This document shows, one piece after another, positions 1 to 9,179 of a stretch of 64,000 nucleotides of DNA (the stretch's first letter is position 1; each line of letters begins with the position of its first letter). Where the stretch lies: NCBI GenBank assembly GCA_001914235.1, contig MQUF01000003.1:310001-374000 (forward strand), read 5' to 3'. Position numbers and translations under genes: made by a program. The notes under the pieces were generated by a model, which was not told the DNA's origin, did not search any database, and saw only the letters and a program-made list of their open reading frames with translations. The DNA is from Desulfobulbaceae bacterium DB1. Its GTDB lineage: Bacteria > Desulfobacterota > Desulfobulbia > Desulfobulbales > SURF-16.

Positions 1-2168
1 GCAAGGGGGCAAGCCTCGGCGAGGTGGTGAACACCCTCAAACTGCCGGCGCCTGTCGGGTTTGTGGTGAGCACCACCGGTTACCGCCGCTTCATGGAAGC
101 GAACAATCTCTTTGCCGGCTGCAATCGTATCCTGCGGGAATATACCGATCCCGCTGAGCGCGCCGCCGGGATCGGTGCCTTGTTTGCAAAAGCGACACTA
201 CCTGCCGACCTGGCCCGAGCGATCAGCAGCGAACTGAAAAAAATACGCCGGATTCCTGACCGGCCGGAGAGCTTTGCGGTACGCAGCAGCGGGGAGGAAG
301 AAGACGGAGAGCGCAGCTTTGCCGGCCAGTTTCAATCCTTCCTTAACGTCCCAACCGGAGAGGTGGCGGCAGCCTGCGTCAAGGTCATGGCTTCCCGCTT
401 TTCCGAAAGGCTGTTCCGCTATCTTGACCCGGCGACACCCGCCGAGGATGCGCCCATGGCGGTGCTGGTGCAGCCCATGGTGAACCCGCAGGCAAGCGGT
501 GTTCTTTACACCCGCGATCCAAACAATCCGGGCGCCGAGGTCATGGTGATCTCCGTGGTGGCCGGTCTGGGCGATCACCTGGTTTCCGGTCAGGACAGCG
601 GCGACCGCTTTATCCTGCGCCGCAGTCACCCCTTTAATCTGCTGGCCAGCAACATTTCAGGAAAGACCTCAGCCGCCGGACCGGATGAGGAAAGCCCGAC
701 CACGCCCATGGCGGATGGCCTGCGACGCGGTTCGGCTCTCGTCAGACTCTCCCTGCTCAGAAAACTGGCCGAGCACGGCATCATGCTGGAAAAACATTTC
801 GAGTGCCCGCAGGATATCGAATGGAGCCTCGACACCGCAGGCCGCCTGTGGATTCTCCAGTCCCGCCCCCTCCGCCTGCAGCGCCCGCCGGATGGCCGCC
901 GCCCGCTCGCCCGACTGAACGAGGAACTGGCTTCCCTGCCGCTCCTCATGTCCGGCCGTGGCTATGTCTGTCAATTGGGCCTGGCCTGCGGCGTGGTGGT
1001 CCAGGTGACGGAAGACACCCCGCCTGAGCATTTCCCGGTGGGCGCTGTGGCCGTCAGCCACTTTGCCGGTCCGGGGCTGGCCGAAATCGTCCGGCGCGCG
1101 GCGGCGATCATCACCGATATCGGCAGTCCCACCGGACACCTGGCCACCATTGCCAGGGAATACAGAACGCCGGCCCTGTTCTGTACCGAAAAAGCCACCA
1201 CCCTGCTGACCGACGGCATGCAGGTTGTGATTGACGTGGAGGAACGAACCGTCTACGCCGGCCGCGTTGATCTGCCGGCCGACCTGCCCCAGTCCGAGGA
1301 AATCGCATGCCTGCCGGACAATCATGAGGCCCGGTTGCTGCGCAGGCTGCTGCGCCTCATTGCCCCCCTCAACCTGACTGATTCGGCATCACCGCACTTC
1401 AGCATGGAAAACTGCCGCACCATCCACGATTTTCTTCGCTTCTGTCATGAACGGGCGGTCGCCGAACTCATCGACTTCCATATTTCCGGCCGCACGGCGG
1501 CGGGCGCCGCGGCGCCGCTTCTGGAAGCGGACATCCCCATCAAGATCCGCATTCTTGATGTCGGCGGCGGTCTTCCCGCCTCCCACGGCGAAAAGGTGCC
1601 GGTGGAACAGGTGACCAGCCTGCCGTTCCGCTATCTGCTGCGTGGTCTGCTGGACAAGCGGGCCTGGGATCAGCAACCTGCCGCGTTCGGTTTGCGGGAT
1701 TTCCTTTCCGGCCTGAGCCACCCGCTCTCCATGCTGACCAACGCGCCGCTATACAGCGGAGAAAACCTGGCCATCATCGCCGACAATTACTGCAACCTCA
1801 GCCTGCGGCTGGGCTATCATTTCAATATCATCGACTGCTATCTCTCCGGGGAGGCGGAGGACAATTATGCCTACTTCCGATTCGTCGGCGGCTTTGCCGA
1901 GGCCGGCAAACGCAAGCGGCGGGCCCGCTTGATCGGTCAGGTGCTGGCCGGCATGCATTTCAAGGTGGAACAGAAAGGCGATCTGGTCCAAGGCAAGGCC
2001 AAGATGATGGAACAATCCCACCTGGAAACCACTCTTGTGCATCTCGGCGAGCTGGTTGCCTTCACCCGGCAGCTTGACGTAAAAATGACGGACGATGAAA
2101 CGGTTGACCGTTTTTTCGACGAGTTTCTGGCCCGCATCCGCAGCGAGCAAAATCGGTCCGGGAGTTGA
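1..2168 (+). CDS. PEP-synthase-like phosphotransferase, 5'-truncated by window edge
   Basis: The reading frame is open to the window edge and already encodes GKGASLGEV, the start of the PEP synthase ATP-binding domain, so the true start lies upstream. ATP-grasp hallmarks follow in order: RSSGEEEDGERSFAGQ, the QPMVNPQASGVLYTRDP segment and QDIEWSLD..LQSRPL. A phosphohistidine swivel domain then carries GSPTGHLATIARE, with the catalytic His. The last ~280 residues are not the PEP/pyruvate TIM barrel of PpsA or PPDK. They form an unrecognised domain (PLNLTD, CRTIHDF, HERAV) that recurs in the next gene. Inference: an ATP-dependent dikinase-type phosphotransferase with an unknown acceptor. Its stop is 4 bp before the next start, so the two genes form an operon. 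Confidence 0.85.
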   Translation, partial: KGASLGEVVNTLKLPAPVGFVVSTTGYRRFMEANNLFAGCNRILREYTDPAERAAGIGALFAKATLPADLARAISSELKKIRRIPDRPESFAVRSSGEEEDGERSFAGQFQSFLNVPTGEVAAACVKVMASRFSERLFRYLDPATPAEDAPMAVLVQPMVNPQASGVLYTRDPNNPGAEVMVISVVAGLGDHLVSGQDSGDRFILRRSHPFNLLASNISGKTSAAGPDEESPTTPMADGLRRGSALVRLSLLRKLAEHGIMLEKHFECPQDIEWSLDTAGRLWILQSRPLRLQRPPDGRRPLARLNEELASLPLLMSGRGYVCQLGLACGVVVQVTEDTPPEHFPVGAVAVSHFAGPGLAEIVRRAAAIITDIGSPTGHLATIAREYRTPALFCTEKATTLLTDGMQVVIDVEERTVYAGRVDLPADLPQSEEIACLPDNHEARLLRRLLRLIAPLNLTDSASPHFSMENCRTIHDFLRFCHERAVAELIDFHISGRTAAGAAAPLLEADIPIKIRILDVGGGLPASHGEKVPVEQVTSLPFRYLLRGLLDKRAWDQQPAAFGLRDFLSGLSHPLSMLTNAPLYSGENLAIIADNYCNLSLRLGYHFNIIDCYLSGEAEDNYAYFRFVGGFAEAGKRKRRARLIGQVLAGMHFKVEQKGDLVQGKAKMMEQSHLETTLVHLGELVAFTRQLDVKMTDDETVDRFFDEFLARIRSEQNRSGS

Positions 2169-2172
2169 CCCC

Positions 2173-4782
2173 ATGCTGCGGGACTGGCTTTTACATCCGC
2201 TGGGCACCTTCCGGCAACGCAAGCAACAGCAGCGCACATCCCAACTTTCCCGGTTGCGCGCCCGGTATCAGATTTTCCGAACCCTGCTTGACGACAACCA
2301 CCGTTCCGTGGAACTCATCACGGAACTGGCCGCGGCCCTGCGCTCGCCGGTCTTCTGGCCCGGGGCATTGAAAAGCGATGCCGAGGAACTGTTGACAATC
2401 ACCGCCGATCTGGCGCAAAAACTGGATCACCTCACCAATGGCGGTTCCGCCGGTTTGACCCTGCGGCAGGCGGGCCTGGCCGCGGCAATCCGGCGGGATC
2501 TGGCCCGGCTGCCCCGGGATGAGCAACGGCACTACTGCCTTTCCCTTGATGAGGTGACGCCGGACATGCTGCGCACCGTGGGCGGCAAGGCCGCAAATCT
2601 GGCCCGGCTGCGGCGGGTTGCCATGTTTTCGGTGCCGACAGGTTTTGTTGTGCCGGTTTCCGTTTGTCGACTCTTTCTCGATCAGCAGGATCTTTATTTG
2701 CGTATTGTCGCCCGGCTGCGCTGCGGAGAAAAAAACGAGAACGGGCTGCCTGACCGGGAAACCGTGGAATCCGTCAAAAAAATGATCATGGCAACGCCGC
2801 TGCCCGCCGGGCTGACTGACGCCCTGCAACGTGCCGCGGCTCCCCTCTTCCGGACCGGAAAAGGTCTGGCGGTGCGCAGCAGCGCCCTGGGTGAAGACAC
2901 ACGCTCCCACTCCTTTGCCGGGCAGTACCTCTCGGTTCTCAATGTTGTCAACCAGACGCAGCTTGAAGCGGCCTTCAAACAGGTGACGGCAAGCGCCTTC
3001 AATCTCCGCAACCTGGCCTACCGCCGCCATGCCGGGCTTGCACCCTATGAATTTGATCTTGCCATTCTTTGCCTTGAGATGGTGGACGTTCGCTCCGCCG
3101 GTATTCTTTTCACCAGGGATCCCAATGCAGCCGCCGACGGAACAATGTTGATCAGCGCCGTCCATGGACTGGGAGAACTTGCGGTGAGCGGCAGCGAGGC
3201 CGCCGATGTTTACCGGCCACCCCGTAATGGCGACGGTCCAGGGGAATGCCGGGTGGCGGATAAAACCCGCCGTCTGGTCAACGCCGGCAACGGCGGCGTG
3301 ACGGAGGAAAAACTTGACGCTGCGACGGCCGGTGCAAAGGTTCTGTCCGTGGAGGAAATCATGAGCCTGACCCGCATTGGCCTGGCAGTGGAAGAACGAC
3401 TGGGCGGGCCCCAGGATATTGAATGGGCGGTGGATAATCAGGGCCGGGTGGTGCTCCTCCAGTCCCGCCCCTTGAAGGTGGTTGCCGGCGGTTTGCCGAC
3501 AAAAAACAACGCCTCCGCCAGACCACCCATTCTCAACGGCGGCCAGGCAGCCTCACCGGGCCGGGCAGCCGGTCGCGTCCGCATCGTCAACAGCCGACAG
3601 GATCTGGAAGGACTCACTGATCCACCTTACGTGCTGGTCATGCACCAGAGCATGGTGGATGCGGTGGGCTCCTTGCGCCAGGCCGGTGCCCTGCTGGTTG
3701 ACCTGGGAAACCCGGCCGATCATCTCTCCTGCGTGGCACGGGAATACGAGATCCCCATGCTGACCGGCCTCGGCAAGGCCTGCGCCATACTCCACAACAA
3801 CGACACGGTGATGGTGGATGGTGAGCGCGGCATGGTGTTCGCCGCCGAAAAGGAGGAAATGACTCGACACCTGAAGCGTTACCGCGAAAAAATCGCCACC
3901 TGGAAGGAACGGGTGGCCAAGCCGACCGATCCACTGGCTGCCGCCATTTACGAGCAGATTGTCCCTCTCAACCTTACCGATGCCTACGGGCCGACTTTTT
4001 CCATTGCCGAATGCCGCACCATCCATGACATGGTGCGCTACGCCCATGAAAAGGCGGTGCTGGCCATGTTCGCTGCCGGAGACGAGACGGTTGAACAGTC
4101 CTACGGGGTTATTTATCATCTCGACAGCGAAGTCCCGTTTTTCGTTTCCCTCATCGACCTTGGCGGCGGACTGCTGACCGGCGGCAGCCGCCGGATTCCG
4201 CCTGAAAAAGTGCTGTCACGCCCCTTTACCGCTCTCTGGCAGGGAGTGACAACCCCGGGAATCAACTGGGGGCCGGCCGGCGGCGCCGCGGTCGGATCCG
4301 TGGTGTCTCGTTTTCTCACCGATCACCGTTCGGCACGGCCCATCGGCCTGCCCAACTATGCCCTGGTGACCCGTGATTTTTTGAATCTCAATGCCCGGAT
4401 GGATTTCCACTTTACCATGGTGGATGCCATCTGCGGCCTTGACCCGCGCCTCAATTACATCAAATTCCGCTTCAAGGGGGGCGGCACCAGCCTGGAACAA
4501 CGCTGCCGCCGAGTGCGTTGCCTGGCGGAAATCCTCGGCGTCTCGGGCTTCTACTGCGACCAGCGGGACGATCTGCTCACCGCCTCCATCCAGGGCGGCT
4601 CAGCCGAGGTGCTGGAGGAAAAACTGCGGGTCATCGGCAGGCTGCTGGGATTTTCCCGTTTGCTGGACGCGGTCATGCGGCGGGATGATATGATCTCCAA
4701 GGTGGCCCAGGCCTTTCTCCGGCAAGACTATCTGCTGGAAGGCCTGCAGGAGGAAGGCATCAAGGCGCCGGATCAGGCGTGA
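2173..4782 (+). CDS. PEP-synthase-like phosphotransferase, second tandem copy
   Basis: This 869-residue protein starts at the ATG preceded by GGGAG, which overlaps the upstream stop region. Residues 1-145 are a helical, charged N-terminal extension absent from the visible part of the first gene. GGKAANLARL opens the ATP-grasp domain, followed by VRSSALGEDTRSHSFAGQ, ILFTRDPN, GGPQDIEWAVD and LLQSRPL. The swivel domain has GNPADHLSCVAREYEIP with the phosphorylatable His. The C-terminal ~260 residues match the paralog (PLNLTDAYGP, CRTIHDMVRYAHEKAV) and replace the PEP-binding barrel. A longer upstream in-frame start exists but lies inside the previous gene. Known family: PPDK/PEP synthase/rifampin phosphotransferase. 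The substrate is unknown. Confidence 0.86.
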   Translation: MLRDWLLHPLGTFRQRKQQQRTSQLSRLRARYQIFRTLLDDNHRSVELITELAAALRSPVFWPGALKSDAEELLTITADLAQKLDHLTNGGSAGLTLRQAGLAAAIRRDLARLPRDEQRHYCLSLDEVTPDMLRTVGGKAANLARLRRVAMFSVPTGFVVPVSVCRLFLDQQDLYLRIVARLRCGEKNENGLPDRETVESVKKMIMATPLPAGLTDALQRAAAPLFRTGKGLAVRSSALGEDTRSHSFAGQYLSVLNVVNQTQLEAAFKQVTASAFNLRNLAYRRHAGLAPYEFDLAILCLEMVDVRSAGILFTRDPNAAADGTMLISAVHGLGELAVSGSEAADVYRPPRNGDGPGECRVADKTRRLVNAGNGGVTEEKLDAATAGAKVLSVEEIMSLTRIGLAVEERLGGPQDIEWAVDNQGRVVLLQSRPLKVVAGGLPTKNNASARPPILNGGQAASPGRAAGRVRIVNSRQDLEGLTDPPYVLVMHQSMVDAVGSLRQAGALLVDLGNPADHLSCVAREYEIPMLTGLGKACAILHNNDTVMVDGERGMVFAAEKEEMTRHLKRYREKIATWKERVAKPTDPLAAAIYEQIVPLNLTDAYGPTFSIAECRTIHDMVRYAHEKAVLAMFAAGDETVEQSYGVIYHLDSEVPFFVSLIDLGGGLLTGGSRRIPPEKVLSRPFTALWQGVTTPGINWGPAGGAAVGSVVSRFLTDHRSARPIGLPNYALVTRDFLNLNARMDFHFTMVDAICGLDPRLNYIKFRFKGGGTSLEQRCRRVRCLAEILGVSGFYCDQRDDLLTASIQGGSAEVLEEKLRVIGRLLGFSRLLDAVMRRDDMISKVAQAFLRQDYLLEGLQEEGIKAPDQA

Positions 4783-5435
4783 TAAAAATTCTCCCCCGGA
4801 AGTTCAATGGCGGTCAGCAGGTTGCCATAGGCCGCGCCGGTATCAATACCGATCTTGGTGGGAGTGACCAGCGGCAGTTCGAAAGGGGTGTGGCCGAAGA
4901 TAACCTTCCGGCCGAAATCATGCGCGGAAGAAAGGAAGATGTCCCGCACCTCGCACAGGGATGACGGATCATTGTCGGCCAACGGAATGTCCGGCTCAAG
5001 CCCGGCGTGGACAAATATGTAGTCCTCCGTTTCCCAGTACGGCAAAAGGGACTGCAAAAACAGCAGATGTTCACGGGGCAGAAAACCAAGGGACCGCAGA
5101 TTGACGGAGCCGGTGGAACCGTAACTGGCCACGGTTGCGTCAAGCCCCATGGCCCGCAGGTAAGGAAGCAGGGCGGTATCGCCGCTGCGGTGATACTCCA
5201 TGAGCAGATATTCATGATTGCCGAGCAAGGCGACAAGACCGGGATCCCGCTGCCGCAGATCACAAAGCAGATCCAGCACCCCGGCCGAGTCCGGACCACG
5301 GTTGACATAATCCCCCAGAAAAACCAGACGATCCCGGCCCGGAGTGTAGGGCAGACGATCAAGCAGGTCGCGCAGCTTGGCATGGCACCCGTGTATGTCG
5401 CCAATCGCAAATATCTTGCCGTTTTCAGATAGCAT
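4773..5435 (-). CDS. Serine/threonine-protein-phosphatase-like metallophosphoesterase
   Basis: The 220-residue protein carries the calcineurin-like signature in order: GDIHGCHAKL, GDYVNRGPDS, LLGNHE, and later FVHAGL and FGHTPF. These supply the Asp, His and Asn ligands of a two-metal centre. Size and spacing fit PrpA/PrpB or diadenosine tetraphosphatase-like bacterial phosphatases. It is convergent with the PEP-synthase-like gene and overlaps its 3' end by 10 bp. ATG 5435 is preferred over a TTG two codons earlier because GGTGG lies upstream. The natural substrate cannot be read from the sequence. Confidence 0.88.
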   Translation of the reverse strand: MLSENGKIFAIGDIHGCHAKLRDLLDRLPYTPGRDRLVFLGDYVNRGPDSAGVLDLLCDLRQRDPGLVALLGNHEYLLMEYHRSGDTALLPYLRAMGLDATVASYGSTGSVNLRSLGFLPREHLLFLQSLLPYWETEDYIFVHAGLEPDIPLADNDPSSLCEVRDIFLSSAHDFGRKVIFGHTPFELPLVTPTKIGIDTGAAYGNLLTAIELPGENFYHA

Positions 5436-6013
5436 GAGCAAGCACCACCATGGGATTAAATTATTGATGAGTGGTCAACCTGAAAGAATTCTAAGCTATG
5501 ATCAATATATTTTTAAAAAATTTCAGCTGACAGAATGCGATTTTCAATCTTCTTCGGTTGAAAGGCCCAATAGGTGTTCTCCAAAAGCTTCGAAGATATC
5601 ACGCCTGTGACCTATCGCCCACACAATAATTTTTCAAACAACCCTTTCTCCTGAGATGTTACGTATATTCAGGAATAATTTTAAATTTTGATTTTGCTGA
5701 AACGATTAGTGTTGCCGATGGGAACATTTCAATTCGAGGCAATGGGATCGCAATTACAAAATTTTGTCTTCAAAGTCGTCAGATTGCTATCGAAACTCGA
5801 TTGCAGATAACCAGGCAAACTGCCGTTTGATTGCATGATTGTTCTTGCCTGTCCTTTCTGGCTGTCTCTGCGCCTTTTGGAAGTTTACCCTCAAATGGGT
5901 TCACAAGTCTGTTCACGTCAAAAATGTTTAAACAATGTTGAAATGTTGTTTTCAAGGTGTTACATTTAAAAGTGTAGACAATGTTTAAACTTCAGATGGA
6001 TGAGAGGTGAATT
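5436..6013. other. Intergenic, start of AT-rich accessory island
   Basis: No convincing gene. Base composition drops sharply in GC compared with the flanking core genes, marking the left edge of the accessory island. Short open frames here lack ribosome binding sites and family resemblance. The last 90 bases hold the control region of the mazE-like gene. Confidence 0.6.
5926..5990 (+). promoter_or_regulatory. Putative operator of the mazEF-like pair
   Basis: Two copies of the 8-bp palindrome GTTTAAAC (5926-5933 and 5983-5990) occur in the extended context ATGTTTAAAC, 57 bp apart, just upstream of the antitoxin ATG. AbrB-fold antitoxins autorepress by binding palindromes near their own promoter, so these are candidate binding sites. 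The function is inferred from position only. Confidence 0.45.
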
Positions 6014-6274
6014 ATGCTCATGACAATTAAAAAATGGGGTAACAGTTTGGCAACGAGGATCCCGAAAGCCGTCGTTGAATCCGTCGACCTTCGTCTTGAC
6101 CAGGAAGTTGATGTTGAGGCCGTTAACGGAAAAATCATTATCACGCCAATTACGAAAAAAAAGGAATATAAACTCGAAGAACTGCTTGGACAGTGTAAAC
6201 CGAGCTCAATGAAACTCTCCAAAGAGGATCAGGAATGGCTGAAAACTGAACCTGTTGGTAGGGAAATCTGGTAA
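6014..6274 (+). CDS. mazE: MazE/AbrB-fold antitoxin
   Basis: An 86-residue protein whose first ~45 residues form the swapped-hairpin AbrB fold: IKKWGNSLATRIPKAVVE followed by LDQEVDVEAVNGKIIITP. The C-terminal half is charged and probably disordered, as expected for the segment that wraps the toxin. GAGAGGTGA precedes the ATG. The stop overlaps the toxin start (TAATG), so the pair is translationally coupled. It is expected to neutralise the downstream RNase and autorepress the operon. Confidence 0.88.
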   Translation: MLMTIKKWGNSLATRIPKAVVESVDLRLDQEVDVEAVNGKIIITPITKKKEYKLEELLGQCKPSSMKLSKEDQEWLKTEPVGREIW

Positions 6275-6621
6275 TGGTTAAGAAAAAGTATATTCCGGAA
6301 CGTGGCGATGTTGTATGGACAAATTTTGATCCTGCGGCCGGGCATGAGCAATTGGGCAAAAGGCCTGCTCTTGTACTTTCTCCAAGTCCTTTCAATAAAA
6401 AAATCATGCTGGCTTTGGTTGCACCGATTACAAGCAGGGTTAGAGGCCATGGTTTTGAGGTTTCCCTTAATGGCAAGAAGGTCCAAGGCGTTGTGTTATG
6501 TCAACAAGTGAAAATGATCGATTTTACAGAAAGAGGGGTTCAGTTTGCCGAAAAAGCCCCGCAACATGTAATTAGCGACGCGTTGGCAAGAGTCAGGGCG
6601 ATTGTTAGCGAAGATGTTTAG
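6274..6621 (+). CDS. mazF: MazF/PemK-family endoribonuclease toxin
   Basis: A 115-residue protein with the PemK/MazF fold: YIPERGDVVWTNFDPAAGHEQ, then KRPALVLSP and APITSRVRG. The conserved Gly-Asp-Val/Trp start, the Arg-Pro and the Thr-Ser of the active-site region are all present, so the toxin looks intact. Known family members cleave mRNA at short sequence motifs to stop translation. It overlaps the antitoxin gene by one base. The first pair in a toxin-antitoxin-rich island. Confidence 0.9.
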   Translation: MVKKKYIPERGDVVWTNFDPAAGHEQLGKRPALVLSPSPFNKKIMLALVAPITSRVRGHGFEVSLNGKKVQGVVLCQQVKMIDFTERGVQFAEKAPQHVISDALARVRAIVSEDV

Positions 6622-6975
6622 TATGAGAGCAAATTTCGGGAGATGCAGCCTTGCTTTCCATCTTCCACAATATTCTGAAAGTGCGCATGGAATTTTACGA
6701 AGCAAAAAAAGTCCTCAGCTCAGAGCGTCCTGACCAGGAAGTGTTAACTTGGCCAATTGATCTCCCCCTTAACATTGGCAACACGAACCTTCAGTCTCCG
6801 GATACACGATATGGCGAGGTATCAACCATTGCGCCTTAAAGCGCTGCCAGAGGATGGTAAACGAGACTGGTTTCCCCGCTCGATCAGAAGAAATTAGCAA
6901 AAATTCAAAAACGTCCCCTTGTTCTTCGGAATGGAGAGCATTTGCGGCGATTAAGGCTGCTATTCACCGCATGAT
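6622..6975. other. Gene-free stretch between mazF and fic
   Basis: About 350 bases without a supported gene. A 62-codon open frame (6651-6839) has no clear ribosome binding site and no recognisable domain. The sequence just before the Fic start may contain decayed 5' coding sequence of that gene, because the usual N-terminal part of the family is missing from the annotated frame. Confidence 0.5.
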
Positions 6976-8079
6976 ATGCGGTTTTCCATAGCCATTGCGT
7001 CATTACTCGCCGAGGCTCGTCACCGGCAGGGGCGCTTACTGGGTAAGATGGAGGCGTTAGGCTTCCAGATCCGGCAGGAGGCCAGCCTGAATATCCTCAC
7101 AACTGATGTTGTGAACTCGTCGGCCATAGAGGGCGAAAGACTTGATACTGATGAAGTCCGATCTTCTATTGCTCGAAGATTAGGTATTCCTCTACAAAAC
7201 GACAAGCCTGTTGGTCGCGATGTTGAAGGCATTGTTGAGATGATGCTGGATGCGACACAAAACTTCGATCAGGCTTTGACTGCGGAACGCTTGTTCGACT
7301 GGCATGCAGCTTTGTTTCCGACAGGTCGAAGCGGTATGCACCGCATTACCGTAGGTGCTTGGCGACCAGCAGAAGCAGGCCCGATGCAGGTTGTGTCTGG
7401 TCCAATAGGGCATGAAACGGTGCATTATGAGGCGCCGGAAGCATCCAGGATTAATGCGGAAATGACGAAGCTTCTCTCATGGTTTGAAACTGACCTGAAG
7501 CTTGACCCTGTGCTTAAAGCGGGTATTGCCCATTTATGGTTTGTCACTATTCACCCATTTGAAGACGGCAATGGGCGGATTGCGCGTGCAATTGCGGATA
7601 TGGCTCTGGCAAGGGCAGATGGGACGTCCAGCCGCTTCTATTCCATGTCCGGACAAATTGAGCTGGAACGCAAAGCATATTACACACAGCTTGAGAGACA
7701 GCAAAAAAACAGTGTCAATATTACATCTTGGTTGTCCTGGTTTTTAAATTGCTTTTTGCGCGCTGTTGTTAATGCTGCAGATACACTGTCCTCGGTTCTC
7801 TTTAAGGCGGAACTGTGGAACCGGATTAATCCTGATCCGGTGAATGAACGACAGCGCCTTATTATTAATCGCATGCTCGACAATTTTAGGGGACACATGA
7901 CCACATCGAAATATGCCGAGTGTGCCAAATGCTCCTCCGACACCGCACTTAGGGATATGCGGGAACTCGTCGCCCGCAGCATTCTGATTCAAAATCCGGG
8001 CGGGGGACGAAGTACAAGTTACCGCCTGATCACGGCAGAAGAACTGGAGCAATCTGGTGATGGGGTGACAAGAAAGTAA
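6976..8079 (+). CDS. Fic-family AMP-transferase with N-terminal inhibitory helix
   Basis: 367 residues. The core motif HPFEDGNGRIAR lies at about 193-204, giving the catalytic His and anion-binding loop. SSAIEG at 48-53 fits the class II inhibitory motif (S/T)xxxE(G/N), so activity is probably self-restrained. A C-terminal winged-helix-like segment follows (~290-350). Most homologs with this DUF4172 region begin ~15 residues earlier with a Trp-rich stretch; here a TAA lies seven codons upstream of the ATG, so the N-terminus may be trimmed or frameshifted. No ribosome binding site is obvious. Known chemistry: transfer of AMP to a protein hydroxyl. Target unknown. Confidence 0.85.
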   Translation: MRFSIAIASLLAEARHRQGRLLGKMEALGFQIRQEASLNILTTDVVNSSAIEGERLDTDEVRSSIARRLGIPLQNDKPVGRDVEGIVEMMLDATQNFDQALTAERLFDWHAALFPTGRSGMHRITVGAWRPAEAGPMQVVSGPIGHETVHYEAPEASRINAEMTKLLSWFETDLKLDPVLKAGIAHLWFVTIHPFEDGNGRIARAIADMALARADGTSSRFYSMSGQIELERKAYYTQLERQQKNSVNITSWLSWFLNCFLRAVVNAADTLSSVLFKAELWNRINPDPVNERQRLIINRMLDNFRGHMTTSKYAECAKCSSDTALRDMRELVARSILIQNPGGGRSTSYRLITAEELEQSGDGVTRK

Positions 8080-8338
8080 TAAAAGTAATCGGGACACCAT
8101 GATTTAGAGCACTCATAATGTCCGTAATTTAGCTTACTGGTTAATAGAGATTCCTGCGGTTCGGGCACCCACATGGTCAGGAAGTCTCAAGTATCAAGCC
8201 TTCGTCCCGGCTTGAGAGCGCCAGGGGATATCTTTTCTTGCCGAAATCCCGGCTTCTTTTAAAATGCAGGAACCGGACAGTGTCCATAGTTGGCGGGATG
8301 GATTCCATTATCCCTCGCTGTCACCAAACTGTCATGTG
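8080..8338. other. Gene-free stretch upstream of DUF1778 antitoxin
   Basis: No gene seen. The stretch contains the phrase GTCCCGGCTTGAGA and other degenerate dyads but nothing assignable. The promoter and operator of the next gene pair begin at 8339. Confidence 0.5.
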
Positions 8339-8378
8339 TTGACAATGAATATACACAGATGTATAGTAATTGCATACA
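8339..8378 (+). promoter_or_regulatory. Sigma-70 promoter and operator of tacAT-like pair
   Basis: TTGACA (8339-8344) and TATAGT (8362-8367) are separated by exactly 17 bp, a near-consensus housekeeping promoter. TGTATAGTAATTGCATACA (8360-8378) overlaps the -10 element and has inverted arms TGTAT/ATACA, a natural binding site for the ribbon-helix-helix antitoxin encoded 17 bp downstream. Autorepression is inferred from the known behaviour of such pairs. Confidence 0.72.
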
Positions 8379-8394
8379 CAAGTGAGGTGATATT

Positions 8395-8673
8395 ATGCAA
8401 CACACGGAAACTCGAGAGGCCTCGATTAATATTCGTGCCTTGCGTGCACAGAGGGATCTGATTGACAAGGCTGCGGCAGTGCGAAATAAAACCCGCTCGG
8501 ACTTCATGCTTGAAGCTGCTTGCCAAGAGGCGGAAAATGTTTTGTTGGATCGCAGATTATTCCATCTCAAAGATGAAGAGTATGAAGCTTTTGAATCGAC
8601 ACTGAAAGCTCCTGTTGGCGACAATCCCGCCCTTCACAAGCTGTTGGCCCAAAAACCTCCATGGGAAAGCTGA
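8395..8673 (+). CDS. DUF1778 (TacA-type) ribbon-helix-helix antitoxin
   Basis: 92 residues. The N-terminal RHH segment contains ASINIRALRAQRDLIDKAA and RSDFMLEAA, typical of DUF1778. The C-terminal part (FHLKDEEYEAFESTLKAP) matches the neck that inserts into the GNAT toxin. AGTGAGGTG precedes the ATG at good spacing. The gene overlaps the toxin gene by 13 bp. Expected role: block the toxin's acetyl-CoA site and repress the promoter just upstream. Confidence 0.9.
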   Translation: MQHTETREASINIRALRAQRDLIDKAAAVRNKTRSDFMLEAACQEAENVLLDRRLFHLKDEEYEAFESTLKAPVGDNPALHKLLAQKPPWES

Positions 8674-9179
8674 CACCGCCGGCACCAATCAATATGGTGC
8701 ATATTACTGACAATTTTGATTGCGGAGTTTCCTCTCTTGATCAATGGCTCCGAAGACAGGCCTTGAAGAATGAGGCGTCAGGTGCTTCCCGGACTTTTGT
8801 TGTTTGCCTTGGGAAAGAGGTTGTCGGCTACTACGCTTTGGCTACCGGAAGTGTTTTGCGCCAGCAGGCCCCGGGAAAAATCAAACGTAAAATGCCTGAG
8901 CCTATTCCAGTAATGGTGCTTGGCCGTCTGGCTGTTGATCGTAAATGGCAGGGATCCGGCCTTGGCAGCAGTTTGTTGCGAGATGCATTGTTACGAACCT
9001 ATAATGTTTCTACGCAAGCGGGTATTCGGGCTCTGCTGGTCCATGCGTTATCAGAAAATGCCAAAGCATTTTACCTTCGACATGGCTTCTTGCAATCCCC
9101 CATAGATCCAATGACGCTGATGCTGAATTTGCAGGATGTACAGCATTGTCTTGAAAAAGCAGGAAACATCCTTAGATAA
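8661..9179 (+). CDS. GNAT-family acetyltransferase toxin (TacT-like)
   Basis: 172 residues with the GNAT fold: FDCGVSSLDQWLRRQA near the N-terminus (a TacT/AtaT-type opening), then LGRLAVDRKWQGSGLGSSLL with the acetyl-CoA pyrophosphate loop, and NAKAFYLRHGF near the C-terminus. Known members acetylate the amino group of charged tRNAs and block translation. It directly overlaps its DUF1778 partner, the standard arrangement. The frame is intact through all motifs, so the toxin is probably functional. Confidence 0.9.
   Translation: MGKLTPPAPINMVHITDNFDCGVSSLDQWLRRQALKNEASGASRTFVVCLGKEVVGYYALATGSVLRQQAPGKIKRKMPEPIPVMVLGRLAVDRKWQGSGLGSSLLRDALLRTYNVSTQAGIRALLVHALSENAKAFYLRHGFLQSPIDPMTLMLNLQDVQHCLEKAGNILR

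Noticed and set aside
2095-2172. Longer N-terminus for the second PEP-synthase-like gene
   Set aside because: The extra 26 codons lie inside the preceding gene; ATG 2173 has a good ribosome binding site and begins after the preceding stop.
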